This document shows positions 11,737 through 23,243 of a DNA stretch of 64,000 nt, in pieces. The notes beneath the pieces were generated by a model that worked only from the letters and a program-made list of their open reading frames with translations, was not told the DNA's origin and ran no database searches. The stretch comes from Tuctoria greenei (Eukaryota > Streptophyta > Magnoliopsida > Poales > Poaceae): assembly GCA_036927565.1 (NCBI GenBank), contig JAYESD010000001.1, forward strand, positions 249,951,097 through 250,015,096, read 5' to 3'. The first letter of the stretch is position 1; each line of letters opens with the position of its first letter. Both the position numbers and the translations under genes were made by a program.

Positions 11737-13343
11737 CTACTCATCATTGTCGTCGTCTTGCTTCCCATTGTCGCTCTCCGTAGCCCGTAGATCTTCAATG
11801 TCTTCATTTCCGTCTTCATTGTTGGAGGTTGCAGCCTTGGAGGTTCCATCTCCCTTAAATTGAGAAAGTTCATTGGTGGTGAGCTCGAAAAAAGGAGTCC
11901 CTCCATTACTCTCTGCGGCGGAATACATGGGAACCTCTAGCTTATCGCACATCGCCTTGAGAGACTTCTCTTGACGAAGATCCATGCGATGACTCCAAAC
12001 TTCCACCTTGAGGCAAGAGGCGAAAAGTGCCTTGAAGCACTTGAAGAAGCTGCTTCTGGACTGTGATGGAGGAGGAGGAGGTGGAGAAGCCACGGGACAA
12101 GAGGAGGAGGTAGGAGGATCGACATTCTTCCTTCTTGGTGCAATAGGATCGGGAGGAGGAAGTTGATGATGAAGCCTTCGATGAGTAACATCCTTCTTGA
12201 ACTTCAGCCCGGATACCTTCTCAATTAGATACATGATATATGGTGTATAGCCACACCATCGGTTGGGGGTGTGTGAGATGTTGAAGATGTCATCAAATGC
12301 ATAATCCACAATGTTCAATCGGACATCCCCATCAATGAGCACCATAAAATGCCTCAAATTTCCTTGAATGACCCCCGCATCTCCATCTTTGGGGGCTATA
12401 GTCTTCCTTAGAACATGGTTGAGCACACTATAGAAAGGCTTGATATTTCTTATGTGCCTCACCTCATAAATTGCATGGCTTGGATACATGTAATCCAAAT
12501 CATACCTATCAACAGCCTTGAGATTTCAAATAATGATCTCGTTGTTAATATGATCCACCAAGCCAAGAATTTGGGTAAACTCCCAATATGTAACCGAGTA
12601 TTGCTCAACATTAGTGAGCCAAGTGATCCTCCAATCTCCTTGCCTGTGGAAGTAGATTGTGGTGTAGAATTGCATAATAACTTCAATGTTCCAATCATAT
12701 CTAAATGTCATGAGATCCTTGAGTCATGGCGCTCTACGGCCTCAATCACAACATTGAATGCAACATGGTTCTTCTCCGCCATGTAATCCCAATGGATCCA
12801 TTAAGCATCGGTCACTAGAGTTTGCTTGGTAATATAGACCTTCCGATAGTAATCACAATGGAAGTCACACCAAAACAGAGGGTCGACAGTGTGCTTCTCA
12901 TACTTTTAGCAGTCATCCATCCTCAATCTCTTAGCCTTTTCCACCCCTTTTCCTCTGAATAAATTAGCTTCAACAGTGGCTTGTCGATTTGGATTCCTAG
13001 TAGGTGAGGAAATTCTTAAAGGGCCAATGGGTCGTGAGGACCCCTTTTTACCCTTTTCTTTTATGGCGATGCCAACTTGCACCTTGCCTTTGTCTTTTGC
13101 ATCTCTAGCCACTTGAGTTCTTGTTTTTTCACCCATGGTCACAAACCTCTTCTTCCTTGGGGCTTGTTCGACTGCAACTGAGTTGTGAGCCTCCCGTTGT
13201 TGTTTTTTTGCCTTCCTTGCCTCAGTCCTTGACTCAAGGAGAGCTATAGCAAGCTCTCGCTCCTCACAAGCTCAACGATAGGTTTCTTGCCTCCCTGCCT
13301 CGTGCACGGGATCAGATAGAGGTGAGTCGTCGAGATTCGACAT
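11737..13343 (-). pseudogene. Sirevirus env-like gene, broken
   Basis: Lies between pol and the 3' LTR, where Sireviruses carry an env-like ORF. The start MSNLDDSPL is at 13343. A basic, Lys-rich N-terminus (MGEKTRTQVARDAKDKGK) is followed by the family's central region: YDWNIEVIMQFY, FHRQGDWRITWLTN, YSVTYWEFTQILGL, YMYPSHAIYEV, KPFYSVLNHVLRKTIAPKDGD and GYTPYIMYLIEKV. A Pro-rich stretch and an acidic tail ending DNGKQDDDNDE close it. Breaks are a TGA near 13276, a stop at 12906 and frame changes near 12700 and 12500. I see no convincing signal peptide; whether these proteins act as envelopes is not established. Confidence 0.75.
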
Positions 13344-13449
13344 CGTCCCTCGAAAGAGATAAACAAGATAGTATATGGGTCCAAGGAACTGGAATACTGC
13401 ATTAGAATTCACAGAAATGATCAAAGTTAGAGTTTTCATTGTGAACCCC

Positions 13450-14356
13450 TGATGAGGACATCACTTCTATGGATACAAACAACACTCCATTGAACATACA
13501 AGATGCAATCAATAGAGTTCATACACAACAATTAATTTTAGAGGTGAACTCGTTCTTATATATTTCCTTATATGTTTTTGAACATAAATTGCTACTTAAT
13601 GATTTATTTGTGATTAGGATCCATGGAGAGGTTCAAGGAGTACTTGGAGGGAGTATTAGGGACGTGGAAGACCAGATAATTCGTTCAAAGAAGATGGAAA
13701 CCGAACCAAACTCCAAATCGTATCCAACTCGGAGTCTAGGAGCAGTACGCACTAAAACGGACGCCCAGGACGCATACGAACTCCGTTTTGGACGTTCTAC
13801 ATATGCACGGAAAGGGGAGAGGATAACCTTTCCAATGCCACCGGTCCCATGTCAAAATTCCTACGGAGTCGTCGGGAATCGTCAAAATAAAATCAAATAT
13901 AGAATCTGTCAGGGTGCTGCGCCACCATATTGGGCCATTGGGCCTTGTATCAAGTCTAAGTCCATTATTTTCGTGTGTTAGGGTTAGGTCACGACCCCAA
14001 CACACCCTTGGACGTCCTCCCACCTATATATACTCCATAGTAGCCGCCATGAACAATTGGGTTTTGCTTAGATCAATAATATCGCCGTTTTTCGGTTTGT
14101 GAAACCCCAATTCAGCAATTTCAGATTGCTTCTTCTACGTTCTTGCTTGTGTTCTCGGTTGCACTTGCAGGGATTAGCCTTCTTGGCGAGGTCAAGCGTG
14201 TGCAGCACGGTTGATAACCAACGGAGCCGTGGTGTAGTGATTGCAGGGGTACTCGAACCGCTCGAGTGCCGCGGATCATCAACGTCGAATTCTCCATCAA
14301 TCGACTTACCCATTACCTATCGGAAGATTGTGACTCATCTTTTCCTATCAATTGGT
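13450..14356 (+). repeat. 5' LTR of element F
   Basis: Starts TGATGAGGACATCAC and probably ends CCTATCA just before the PBS. A TATA box CTATATATA lies at 14024. It matches 17106-17984 almost perfectly (one clear mismatch, near 13827 versus 17483). The last ~22 bp do not match the 3' copy. Confidence 0.7.
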
Positions 14357-14370
14357 ATCAGATTTCCAGG
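14357..14370 (+). promoter_or_regulatory. Primer binding site of element F
   Basis: ATTGGTATCAGATT directly after the LTR. TGGTATCAGA matches the initiator-Met tRNA primer site used by most plant gypsy and copia elements (also present as TGGTATCAGAGCC in element B). Confidence 0.65.
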
Positions 14371-15555
14371 TTGCCCGTTAGGTAATTCATCTATCCATTA
14401 CATTAGTTTTGTTTTTCATACCTAGAGTCCACAAAAAAAGCCACAAAAAACTTGCAGTTTAGTAGATCTGTTCATTACTTTGTCCAAACCACATTGAGCC
14501 TTTGCAACTTTGTTATTCAGTTTGGTTTTGTTGAGTTTGTGTCCGTAGTTGAGTCATATTGCTGGTTTAGAAAGTGTTTTTGGTCTTAGTTTGAGTTTTG
14601 CATTGTGTGATTCATCCTTTTGAATCACGTCATCACGTCCAGATTAGATTCGCCTCTGTCCAGTTCGGTATTTTCATCATATCTCGCTCATACGAACTCG
14701 GATTTTAGAGTTCTTGTACTTTCTGGAAAGCTTAAGAAGTTTTCTATAAATTTCTTATTCATAACTCTCCCAGAAAATATAGTTATAGATGTCGAAATTG
14801 CATTAGATCTGAATCTGTTATTGATCTAGAAATTCTGAACAGTCTGTATTTCGGGGGAAATATCTCCCATTGTTCTTTTCCAAAATAGGTCTTCCATATA
14901 TTGAAATTAAAGAGGAGAGATATATCTACAATCTTGCTGTTCTAAGTTTTCCAATTTGGAGCCTATAAATGTGCCTATTTGTCCTTGGAAGATTGGGCAG
15001 AAAATCTGCGACAGACACACGAGATATCTTGGATTGATTTTCATTGTGTTCTTCCCTTGCAGCACATTCTGAAAAAAAAGGAAGAAAAAAGAAAAAGGCA
15101 AGTGCAAAACAAGAAACAAAAGCCGCACAAAAAAAGAAAAAAAAACAACAAAAAAAAACAGAAGTGCTTGCATTCTTTGTGTCATCTAGTTTTGTCTCAT
15201 TTCTTGCTAGCTTGAACTACTAGGAACACATTTAGGCCAGCAACTTTGACAAATACTTTGGACACTTATTCAACTTTACTATCTGATTTCATTGTTGCTA
15301 ATCCTTGCTACAAAAAAAGTGCCATCCAAGCTACACCTTACTTTTGAGCAGAATCGATACACCTTTGCAATCATCCCACGCTTCATTTGTTTCTTCATAC
15401 CGGCCACCGTTTGCCACCTGCAGTGTAGGTAAGAACACTTGTAAGAGCGTGGTAAGACGCTTGAGAGTGTGTGATTCCACTTCCACTTTGCCATTATCCT
15501 TTGTAGTTGATAGGGATAACATATTTTTTGTGTTGTCTTCTTTTTGCTACTAACA
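14371..15555 (+). other. 5' leader of element F
   Basis: About 1.2 kb without a supported gene. It holds an A-rich tract (about 15068-15165) of mostly A with scattered G and C. Several short open stretches are not coding-like. Confidence 0.5.
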
Positions 15556-17637
15556 ATGTCAGGTAAAAGCAAGAATCATGCATTATATGCTGAGATGATG
15601 GACATGATGAAGACGACGATGAAGTTGCTCACTAAAAATCAAACATCAACCAAGGATTCACATGACATTCGGACCACCTTTACAACACCTTCCACAAGAA
15701 GTAATTACATTCTCCCATCTCTTCCTTCTTATGATGGTTTTGGTTACGATGAATATATTGCTTGGGAAATAGAGTTGGATAAAATTTTTGGAAAATGTCA
15801 TATGTGTGAGAGGAGGAAGATTAGAAATGTTGCAAGTGCATTAGTAGGTTGTGCATTAACTTGGTGGAACAATTTAAATGATTTAGAAAAACCTCGAACA
15901 TGGAAAGATATGAAAATTCTTATGCGAGAAACATTTACTAGTGTATCCAATTGCAAAGATGAAATACATGAGCTTGAGAAGAATTTTCTTGTTGTACCTC
16001 CTACTATGCCTAACCTTTTGCAGGAACAAGAACCAATAATTGTAGAAAATCCAAAAGCGAATGAGGTGTTCAACAACTCCTGTGAAAATTCAGATCTATC
16101 AATTCATATTTCACCCACAATTACTGCTGAAAATGAGAATAAAGGTAACGAATATCACAACACACTTGTTGAAGGTGAGAAGTTTTTGGATGTTCTGAAT
16201 TTTTTCACCAATCATGCTATTGTCGAGGAGCGACTAGTGGAATCTTTTATTGATACACCATTGCCACATGTTGATTTTCCTGCTGATCCTTCTGTTAAGA
16301 AAGAGTTGTGTGCTGATAACTCTATTATACCTATGCAAAAACAAGTTAATGTACAAGATGATTGTGTTTTGAATTCACCTACTTGTGCTGAAATTCATAA
16401 TTTGATCACCGCTACTGCTGAAAATGATGAGCTGAAAATTTTGTCTTCTCTAAATACTTTGGGTTATATTGAATTTGACACTCTTTGTGATCTAAATACT
16501 GTAGAGAGGAGAATATTTTCACAATCTGAATTGCCTTTATTAAGTAGAAATATTTTTCATGCTATAGGCAACTATGAAGATAGTGGTGAATTTATGGTGC
16601 ATAAAGTTTACATATGTTCAAATGTGCAAGCTCCTTTTGTGCTGCAACAACATGGTGAAATGAATGGATGCACTAACACTAATAATGTATTGTCAAGTTT
16701 TTCTAGCATTTTTTTATTGCAGCAAGGACAACAAATAAAAAAGAAGCATTGTTCATTGCGGTTGTGCAATATGGACAGTGTTCATTCTACCCTCAAAGCA
16801 ATCCTTTTTCCTGGACATACGAGCAAGCCGAGGACGGCTTGTCATAAAGAAGGGGAGAATGATGAGATCATGCACATTATCATTGCACCTACAAATATGG
16901 TACCAAGTTTATTTGTTTGGGATCCTGGCTCAAGTGAATGTGCGCTCTTGTTTGGACAAGATCAAGATGGTGCGCTATGTCGTCCGCCACCTTGGCCTCC
17001 TCCTTTCATGCTTACAAGAAGATTTGCTGGTGTTGCACATATGGACCCACACATGATAGAAGATGAACTTGAGTCGAGGACGACTCCAATTCAAGAAGGG
17101 GAGGATGATGAGGACATCACTTCTATGGATACAAACAACACTCCATTGAACATACAAGATGCAATCAATAGAGTTCATACACAACAATTAATTTTAGAGG
17201 TGAACTCGTTCTTATATATTTCCTTATATGTTTTTGAACATAAATTGCTACTTAATGATTTATTTGTGATTAGGATCCATGGAGAGGTTCAAGGAGTACT
17301 TGGAGGGAGTATTAGGGACGTGGAAGACCAGATAATTCGTTCAAAGAAGATGGAAACCGAACCAAACTCCAAATCGTATCCAACTCGGAGTCTAGGAGCA
17401 GTACGCACTAAAACGGACGCCCAGGACGCATACGAACTCCGTTTTGGACGTTCTACATATGCACGGAAAGGGGAGAGGATAAACTTTCCAATGCCACCGG
17501 TCCCATGTCAAAATTCCTACGGAGTCGTCGGGAATCGTCAAAATAAAATCAAATATAGAATCTGTCAGGGTGCTGCGCCACCATATTGGGCCATTGGGCC
17601 TTGTATCAAGTCTAAGTCCATTATTTTCGTGTGTTAG
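15556..17637 (+). CDS. Gag-like protein fused to a pol-type C-terminal tail (element F)
   Basis: 693 residues, uninterrupted, from MSGKSKNHALY; the ATG at 15556 is preferred over the upstream TTG. Residues ~45-150 form a retrotransposon gag N-terminal domain: LPSYDGFGYDEYIAWE, ALVGCALTWWNNL and TWKDMKILMRETF. The CCHC zinc knuckle, protease, RT and integrase that should follow are absent. A ~330-residue acidic spacer of unknown role comes next, then SRTTPIQEGEDDED, which resembles the tail that follows integrase in related gypsy elements. The last ~175 residues are read from the 3' LTR. This fits a gag-to-pol-end deletion that kept the frame. The product could coat RNA supplied with enzymes by an autonomous relative; that is inference. 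Confidence 0.7.
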   Translation: MSGKSKNHALYAEMMDMMKTTMKLLTKNQTSTKDSHDIRTTFTTPSTRSNYILPSLPSYDGFGYDEYIAWEIELDKIFGKCHMCERRKIRNVASALVGCALTWWNNLNDLEKPRTWKDMKILMRETFTSVSNCKDEIHELEKNFLVVPPTMPNLLQEQEPIIVENPKANEVFNNSCENSDLSIHISPTITAENENKGNEYHNTLVEGEKFLDVLNFFTNHAIVEERLVESFIDTPLPHVDFPADPSVKKELCADNSIIPMQKQVNVQDDCVLNSPTCAEIHNLITATAENDELKILSSLNTLGYIEFDTLCDLNTVERRIFSQSELPLLSRNIFHAIGNYEDSGEFMVHKVYICSNVQAPFVLQQHGEMNGCTNTNNVLSSFSSIFLLQQGQQIKKKHCSLRLCNMDSVHSTLKAILFPGHTSKPRTACHKEGENDEIMHIIIAPTNMVPSLFVWDPGSSECALLFGQDQDGALCRPPPWPPPFMLTRRFAGVAHMDPHMIEDELESRTTPIQEGEDDEDITSMDTNNTPLNIQDAINRVHTQQLILEVNSFLYISLYVFEHKLLLNDLFVIRIHGEVQGVLGGSIRDVEDQIIRSKKMETEPNSKSYPTRSLGAVRTKTDAQDAYELRFGRSTYARKGERINFPMPPVPCQNSYGVVGNRQNKIKYRICQGAAPPYWAIGPCIKSKSIIFVC
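16824..16872 (+). repeat. Hairpin plus PPT-like tract, upstream copy
   Basis: CAAGCCG-AGGA-CGGCTTG forms a 7-bp stem with an AGGA loop, followed by AAAGAAGGGGAGAATGATGA. The same layout occurs 246 bp downstream beside the LTR, with a different stem sequence and the same loop. Confidence 0.65.
17070..17105 (+). promoter_or_regulatory. Hairpin and polypurine tract of element F
   Basis: GAGTCG-AGGA-CGACTC (6-bp stem, AGGA loop) is followed by CAAGAAGGGGAGGA and then the LTR start TGATGAGG. The purine run next to the 3' LTR is the expected plus-strand primer. Confidence 0.75.
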
Positions 17638-18005
17638 GGTTAGGTCACGACCCCAACACACCCTTGGACGTCCTCCCACCTATATATACTCCATAGTAGC
17701 CGCCATGAACAATTGGGTTTTGCTTAGATCAATAATATCGCCGTTTTTCGGTTTGTGAAACCCCAATTCAGCAATTTCAGATTGCTTCTTCTACGTTCTT
17801 GCTTGTGTTCTCGGTTGCACTTGCAGGGATTAGCCTTCTTGGCGAGGTCAAGCGTGTGCAGCACGGTTGATAACCAACGGAGCCGTGGTGTAGTGATTGC
17901 AGGGGTACTCGAACCGCTCGAGTGCCGCGGATCATCAACGTCGAATTCTCCATCAATCGACTTACCCATTACCTATCGGAAGATCGGGCCTAAACCTACT
18001 CATCA
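17106..18005 (+). repeat. 3' LTR of element F
   Basis: Starts TGATGAGGACATCAC after the polypurine tract; TATA near 17680. It is near-identical to the 5' LTR up to 17984, then carries a different ~21-bp end (CGGGCCTAAACC...CTCATCA) before the ACCCC duplication. Confidence 0.7.
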
Positions 18006-18010
18006 ACCCC

Positions 18011-18879
18011 GGACTTGTCCGCCTTGGGGCCGGACTAGTACGCACCAACCGGACTTGTCTGCGCTACAACCGGACTAGTCCAATGGACACAATCCATCTT
18101 TGAATGTATAATAAATACATACTATGATGATTTTTGTAAATACTATGGATCGAGGCACAATATTCCTAGGCTAGGATCACAATGACATATAGAACTGTGA
18201 AGAGGTTTCTATCAGAAGACCTAAAAGATATGAATTTTGAAGGATTTAGGGTTAGGTCAAGAATACCTCTTCAAATCTTCATATCGACGATATGTGGATG
18301 AAGAATCATTTGAGGATGCACAGGAAAGAGTTCGCACGCACCTTGGGGCTTGAATCCATGGATTGGAATCGGTTTTTGGTGGATGAAATAAAAAATCGCC
18401 AATTTGGGGGTGTAATTTTCGTGTTTGAAGAGAGAGAGTGTGAGTGGAAGAGTGAAGAGTCGGAGAGCCCTCTGGGGAGGTTAAGTCCCCAGGGGCCAGA
18501 CTAGTCCGGTTGCAGACCCGAACTTGTCCGACCTATAGACTCGATCTGGACTACTCGGAGGGGCCGAACTTGTCTAGCCAGGGGACATACTAGTCCATTT
18601 GGGACTTGTCCGGCAGAGCTCGGGGAAGCTGGACTCCGCACTTGTCCGGCCAGTGAGGTGGACTAGTCCTGTCTAAAGGCTGAAAACACATATATATTTG
18701 AATTTTCACCAGAGATTTGATCACTTTGCAGATATGGTCAGTAAGCAATCAACAATCAAACTATGCCCATAATTCTCTAAGATTCAATAACTTCAAGTAG
18801 TTTTGTAGAAAATTGAGGATGATGAGTTTTTTGCAAGCATGCATCTATTTTTGAGTTAAATACGATTAAAAATCAGATG
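18011..18879 (-). repeat. Sirevirus pol-env spacer with palindromic motifs
   Basis: No gene. From 18011 to about 18680 it is studded with GGACTAGTCC, GGACTTGTCC and variants (for example 18071-18082). Conserved palindromic repeats in non-coding regions are a described property of Sireviruses. The remainder to 18879 is degenerate sequence around the lost pol stop. Confidence 0.6.
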
Positions 18880-20692
18880 TGCAAGACTCAAGCCACATTT
18901 CGAGAATCTAGGATATTGAGCTCACTCCTAAGTTCACAAAATATTTTCTCATCTAAGGGCTTGGTGAAGATATGGGCCTATTGTTTTTCGGTTCTCACTT
19001 GGGATATCACTATGTCTCATTTGATGGAGTGATCTCTCAAAAAATGGTGGCAGATATCAATGTGCTTGGTCCTTGAGTGTTCAACTAGATTGTGTGCTAT
19101 TTTTTATGGCACTCTTATTGTCACATAGGAGAGGAATATGGTTCAAGTTTATGACATAGTCCCTAAGAGCTTGCCGCGTCCAAAGAAGTTGTGCACAACA
19201 ACTTCTGGCTGCAACGTACTCCACTTTGGCTGTGGAGAGAGAAATGGAATTTTGTTTCTTTGAGGACCAATACACTATGGACCCACCCAAGAAATGGCAA
19301 GTCCTAGAAGTACTCTTCCTATCAACTTTGCACCCCCACATAATTCGCATCGAAATATCCAATGAGATTAAACTTGGAGCTCTTGGAGTACCAAAGTCCT
19401 AGGCTTGGTGTGTGAACCAAATATCTAAGAATTCTCTTTACAGTGGTCAAATGGCACACCTTGGGAGCAGCTTGGAATCGAGCACACATACACACACTTA
19501 GTATTATATCGGGCCTAGATGCACATAAGTAAAGCAATGAACCAATCATGGAACGATATACCTTTTGGTCCACACTTGGACCATCTTCATTAAGGTCGAG
19601 GTGCCCATTGGTTCCCATTGGAGTCTTGATGGGTTTGGCTTTGTCCATGTCAAACTTCTTGAGTATGTCTTGTGTGTACTTCATTTGACTTATGAACGTT
19701 CCTGCCTTGAGTTGCTTCACTTGAAATCCTAGGAAGAACTTCAACTCCCTCGTCATGGACATCTCAAACCTTTCAGTCATAATCTTAGAAAACTCATCGC
19801 AAAAAGTTTTGTTAGCAGAACCAAATATAATGGCATCGACCTATATTTGGCAAACAAACAAATCATCATTAAAATGCTTGGTGAATAGAGTATAATCACC
19901 TTTCCCAATTTTGAAACCATTTTGAGTTAGAAAGTCTCTAAGGCACTCATACCAAGCTCTAGGAGCTTGTTTGAGGCCATAGAGAGCCTTACACAATTTG
20001 TAGACATGGTTTTGGAAGTCTTGATCTTCAAAGACTGGGGATTGCTCCACATACACCTCTTCTTTGATTGGACCACTGAGAAATGCACTCTTGACGTCCA
20101 TTTGGTATAGCTTAAAATCATGGTGAGTAGCAGAGGCACGTAATATGCGAATTGATTCAAGCCTAGCTACGGGAGCAAAGGTTTCATCGAAATTCAAACC
20201 TTCAACTTGTGAGTACCCCTTGGAAACAAATCATCCTTTGTTCCTTGTAGTCACCCATGCTCGTCTTGTTTGTTTCGGAACACCCATTTGGTGCCCGCAA
20301 CATTTGCATTTGGCCTTTTCACAAGCTCCAATACTCGATTTCTTTCGAAATTGTTGAGCTCTTCTTGCATGGCCACTACCCAATCCGGATCTCATAGTGC
20401 TTCTTCAATCTTGTGAAGTTCCAAAGAAGAAACAAAAGAGTAATGTTCACAAAAATTTGCAACAGATCGAGTAGTTACCCCCTTGGAGATTTCTCCAAGG
20501 ATGTTGTCAACAGGATGGTCCCATTGAACGCTTTGATGTACTCTTGGGTGTGGTGCTCGAGTTCTTGGAACTTCAACAACTTCTTCCTCTCTTTCTTCAT
20601 ATGCCCATTGATCGATGCCTCCATTTTCATCTTGTTGAAGTGCACCTTGAGGGTCTTGAGCTGGATCTTTCGAGGAAGAGTTTGCTTGATGT
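18880..20692 (-). pseudogene. Sirevirus pol, RT and RNase H portion
   Basis: Copia reverse transcriptase with ETFAPVARLESIRIL, YQMDVKSAFLSG, EEVYVEQSP and KALYGLKQAPRAWYE, followed by LKFFLGFQVKQ, CASRPDI and RNase H (DRKSTSRTC, YWSSKKQNSISLSTAKVEY, LLCDNKSAI). The active-site YVDD box reads stop-V-D-A, so both a nonsense change and loss of a catalytic Asp are visible near 19842. Further frameshifts occur near 19330 and 19080. The linker upstream of RT runs to 20692, where element E interrupts it; integrase resumes at 32996. Confidence 0.85.
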
Positions 20693-20697
20693 GTGGG

Positions 20698-22220
20698 TGA
20701 AAAGCCCAAAAATTTCTTAGTGCAAAGTTCAGAGAGGAAAATTTAAAATTTGAATGGGAAAAAATCAAATGGCAATTGAGAAATCAAACCAATTCAAACT
20801 TCAATGAAGGGAATCCAAATTTTTTAATATAGCTCCTGTTCAAACCATGAAAAAATAAAAATTTGAGTTCATAATTAGCTTCAAAATATTCCAAATAAGG
20901 TCTCTGGCAAATTTCAGAAATTTTGATGACTATTTTCTATTTAATTCAGTGGCTCCATTGAATACCATTTGAATTCAAATTCAAATTTTGAATTCCACTT
21001 AAACTTGGTCAATTCAGTGAATTGAGTTCAGAATCATATTATACATAAGTGATTTAGTTTCTCCACAAAAATCTAGAAATTTTGGACAATTCTTGGTGTG
21101 AGAATTGAAGGAACAGAGAGTGGATGAGGGTGAGGCGTCTGTGGGACCCACTGGTCAGCCTCCCCTGTGCCTGAACTGATGGAACACTCCGTTTCCCTGC
21201 TATCCCCGCGCTTCAACGCCGGGAGAAGGCTCCACCACGATTTCTTGCATGCAAGAAGGCAGCTGCGTGGCCAAACTCGCTCTCTCCACCCTACTTAACC
21301 CCCTGACGCGTCTCCCCACCGTATTTCATCTCCCTCCCGTGAAAACAGATCGCCGTCGCCATTGTTGCCGCCTTCCAATTACTTGCTTCGTGCCTCCGTT
21401 CTAGCCCTCAGTTGATCAAGCTCCAAGCACCAAAAAGTAGCGCAACAACCTTGTCTAGCTTCTCATACAATGCCCTCGTTGTTTAATTGGCTGATACCCC
21501 GGTATTTTGAAGTCTCGCGGACGCCACCGTCGAGCCACCGTGAACGTCGTCCTCTGTCCACCGTGAAGCCGGCGAACTAGGCTGTTTCAAGCCTCAACTT
21601 CCACAGAAGAAAAGAGCGCCGGGACACTACCTTTCTCACGGTGAAAACCGCAAACCTTTTCATCCTTTATCGAGCGCGTATTCTTCATTTTTGTCTCGGC
21701 ACAAGTTTACACTTCAAGCTACGTCATTGAGTCAATTCGGTTTCTATGCACGACTATTGTCTAATCCAGTTAAGAAATATCTTCTACCTGTCCAGGCGCA
21801 TCACCTAGATCAAGAACCGACGAAAATAATCGACCACCGATGGAGTAATTCAGTTTTCCTCATCGCCTTTGAAAAGCACCGCTGCTCGCCTTCGAGCTTG
21901 CGTTGGCCGGCCGTATGCAGGGTGTGCACCCCTTTTTCACCTTCCTCATGCTCCCAGGAACCTCCCCAGCTCGTTCCCGAAGCGTTTGCGCCATTGCTGA
22001 GCGGTACCGACCACTGTCAGAACCCTAGTTCCGCTGCTGCTGTCGTGCGCTCGTCTCTGGCTGTCGCCGACTCGTCTGGACCTCACCAGCGTGTTGCGCA
22101 TCCGATTTTAGGGCTAGGCGACCATGGCTGAGCCGAGAGGAGGTCGACGCAGCAAGTCCAGTGTGCGCCGCCGTGGTTCCGGCGAGGAGCGCCTCCTCCG
22201 TCTCGAGGTTGAAGAAGCTC
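20698..22220 (+). repeat. 5' LTR of E, portion shared with the 3' LTR
   Basis: Starts TGAAAAGCCCAAAAATTTCTTAG and matches 29167-30690 with a few percent of differences and small indels, ending around GGTTGAAGAAGC. Beyond that point the two sequences are unrelated by eye. Both contain CTACTTAACCCCCTGACGC in the expected promoter area, but no strong TATA box. Confidence 0.75.
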
Positions 22221-23243
22221 GGGTGTAGTACCAACATTGCATTCGAGTTTCATCAGGCACGTCGACGATGATATCCATGCTGGAGGTGTGACTCGACAAC
22301 AAGTAAGAATTTCCAACTTAGGACTAAGTTTGAATTTGTAATCTCTGTTTTGGAGTGTGCTGGTCAGATTTACAACTAATCGTGTGGTCGTTGCAATAAG
22401 CGTGCATGTGGTTTGGGAACTTGAGGAAGTCCTCCACAAGTTTCATTTTCAGCTCCAAGGCAGATTCAAGATTTAAAAACTTGAAAACTTCATTTGAACT
22501 TAAATTGCCCAGTTCCTGGTTCAAAATGTGAACTGGACAAAAAATTGACTAAGTTTGGAATAGCGTAACTTCTTGTATAATTCATGCTGAAGGTTTACCA
22601 TACATGGTTGGGAAGTTTAGAGAGTCCTCTAAAAGTCTTATGTTCAACTCCAGATCATAATCCCTCTGTAAACTAATGAAAATTCAAATTTCCAAACTCT
22701 GTTAAACCTGGACAGAGACTGGACACTTTCTGTACCCTGTCATTGTCTTGATCATATCTCTTAGTAGAATTGACGAATGACTTCATGTAATTCATTTATG
22801 TAATCCTGAGAATGTATGCAACAATGTTGTAATTTATGATTTTTCATATTTTGATATTTGGTATCTGGAAAAATGTGGACAATATCAGCCTTAAACAAAG
22901 GAGGTGCTGTCAAAATTTTTCTAGAAAACTGTCAACTTGCAAAAATCATATCTCCTCATACAGAAATGATCTGGAGGCAAATAAATACATTCTGTAAATA
23001 TAATTGAGTGTGCTACAACATTTTAGTTGAACTCAAGTCCCGAATGTGCCTTTAGCTGGATGAAAATTGTGAATTTCTCCAGACTGGTCAGAATGAACAG
23101 AAACTGAGATAGAATTCCAGTGTTTTGTTTCATTTGGCATTTGAATTTGAATTCACTTTCATAATTAAATTATCACATCCATAATATGGTTATCAAAATA
23201 TTTTATTGAGAGTATTTGACTCATTCAAGTACTTCTTTTATAG
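22221..23243 (+). other. AT-rich leader of element E
   Basis: No ORF. The base composition is intron-like and ends in TTCTTTTATAG directly before the ATG of the next ORF, which resembles a splice acceptor. Not alignable by eye with the 3' LTR. Confidence 0.45.

Larger units (their letters stand above)
13450..18005 (+). mobile_element. Element F: non-autonomous gypsy element with gag-like ORF (TR-GAG type)
   Basis: 4.56 kb, bounded by direct repeats of about 900 bp and by ACCCC on both sides (13445-13449 and 18006-18010). It has a PBS-like TGGTATCAGA after the first repeat and a polypurine tract before the second. The interior has one long ORF with a gag domain but no protease, RT or integrase motif in any frame, as in terminal-repeat retrotransposons with a GAG domain. 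Apart from the last ~22 bp the LTRs differ by only about one base, so it is the youngest insertion here. Confidence 0.75.

Noticed and set aside
13736..14023. Minus-strand 95-codon ORF duplicated at 17392-17679
   Set aside because: The duplication is simply the LTR pair of element F; the translation is not protein-like.
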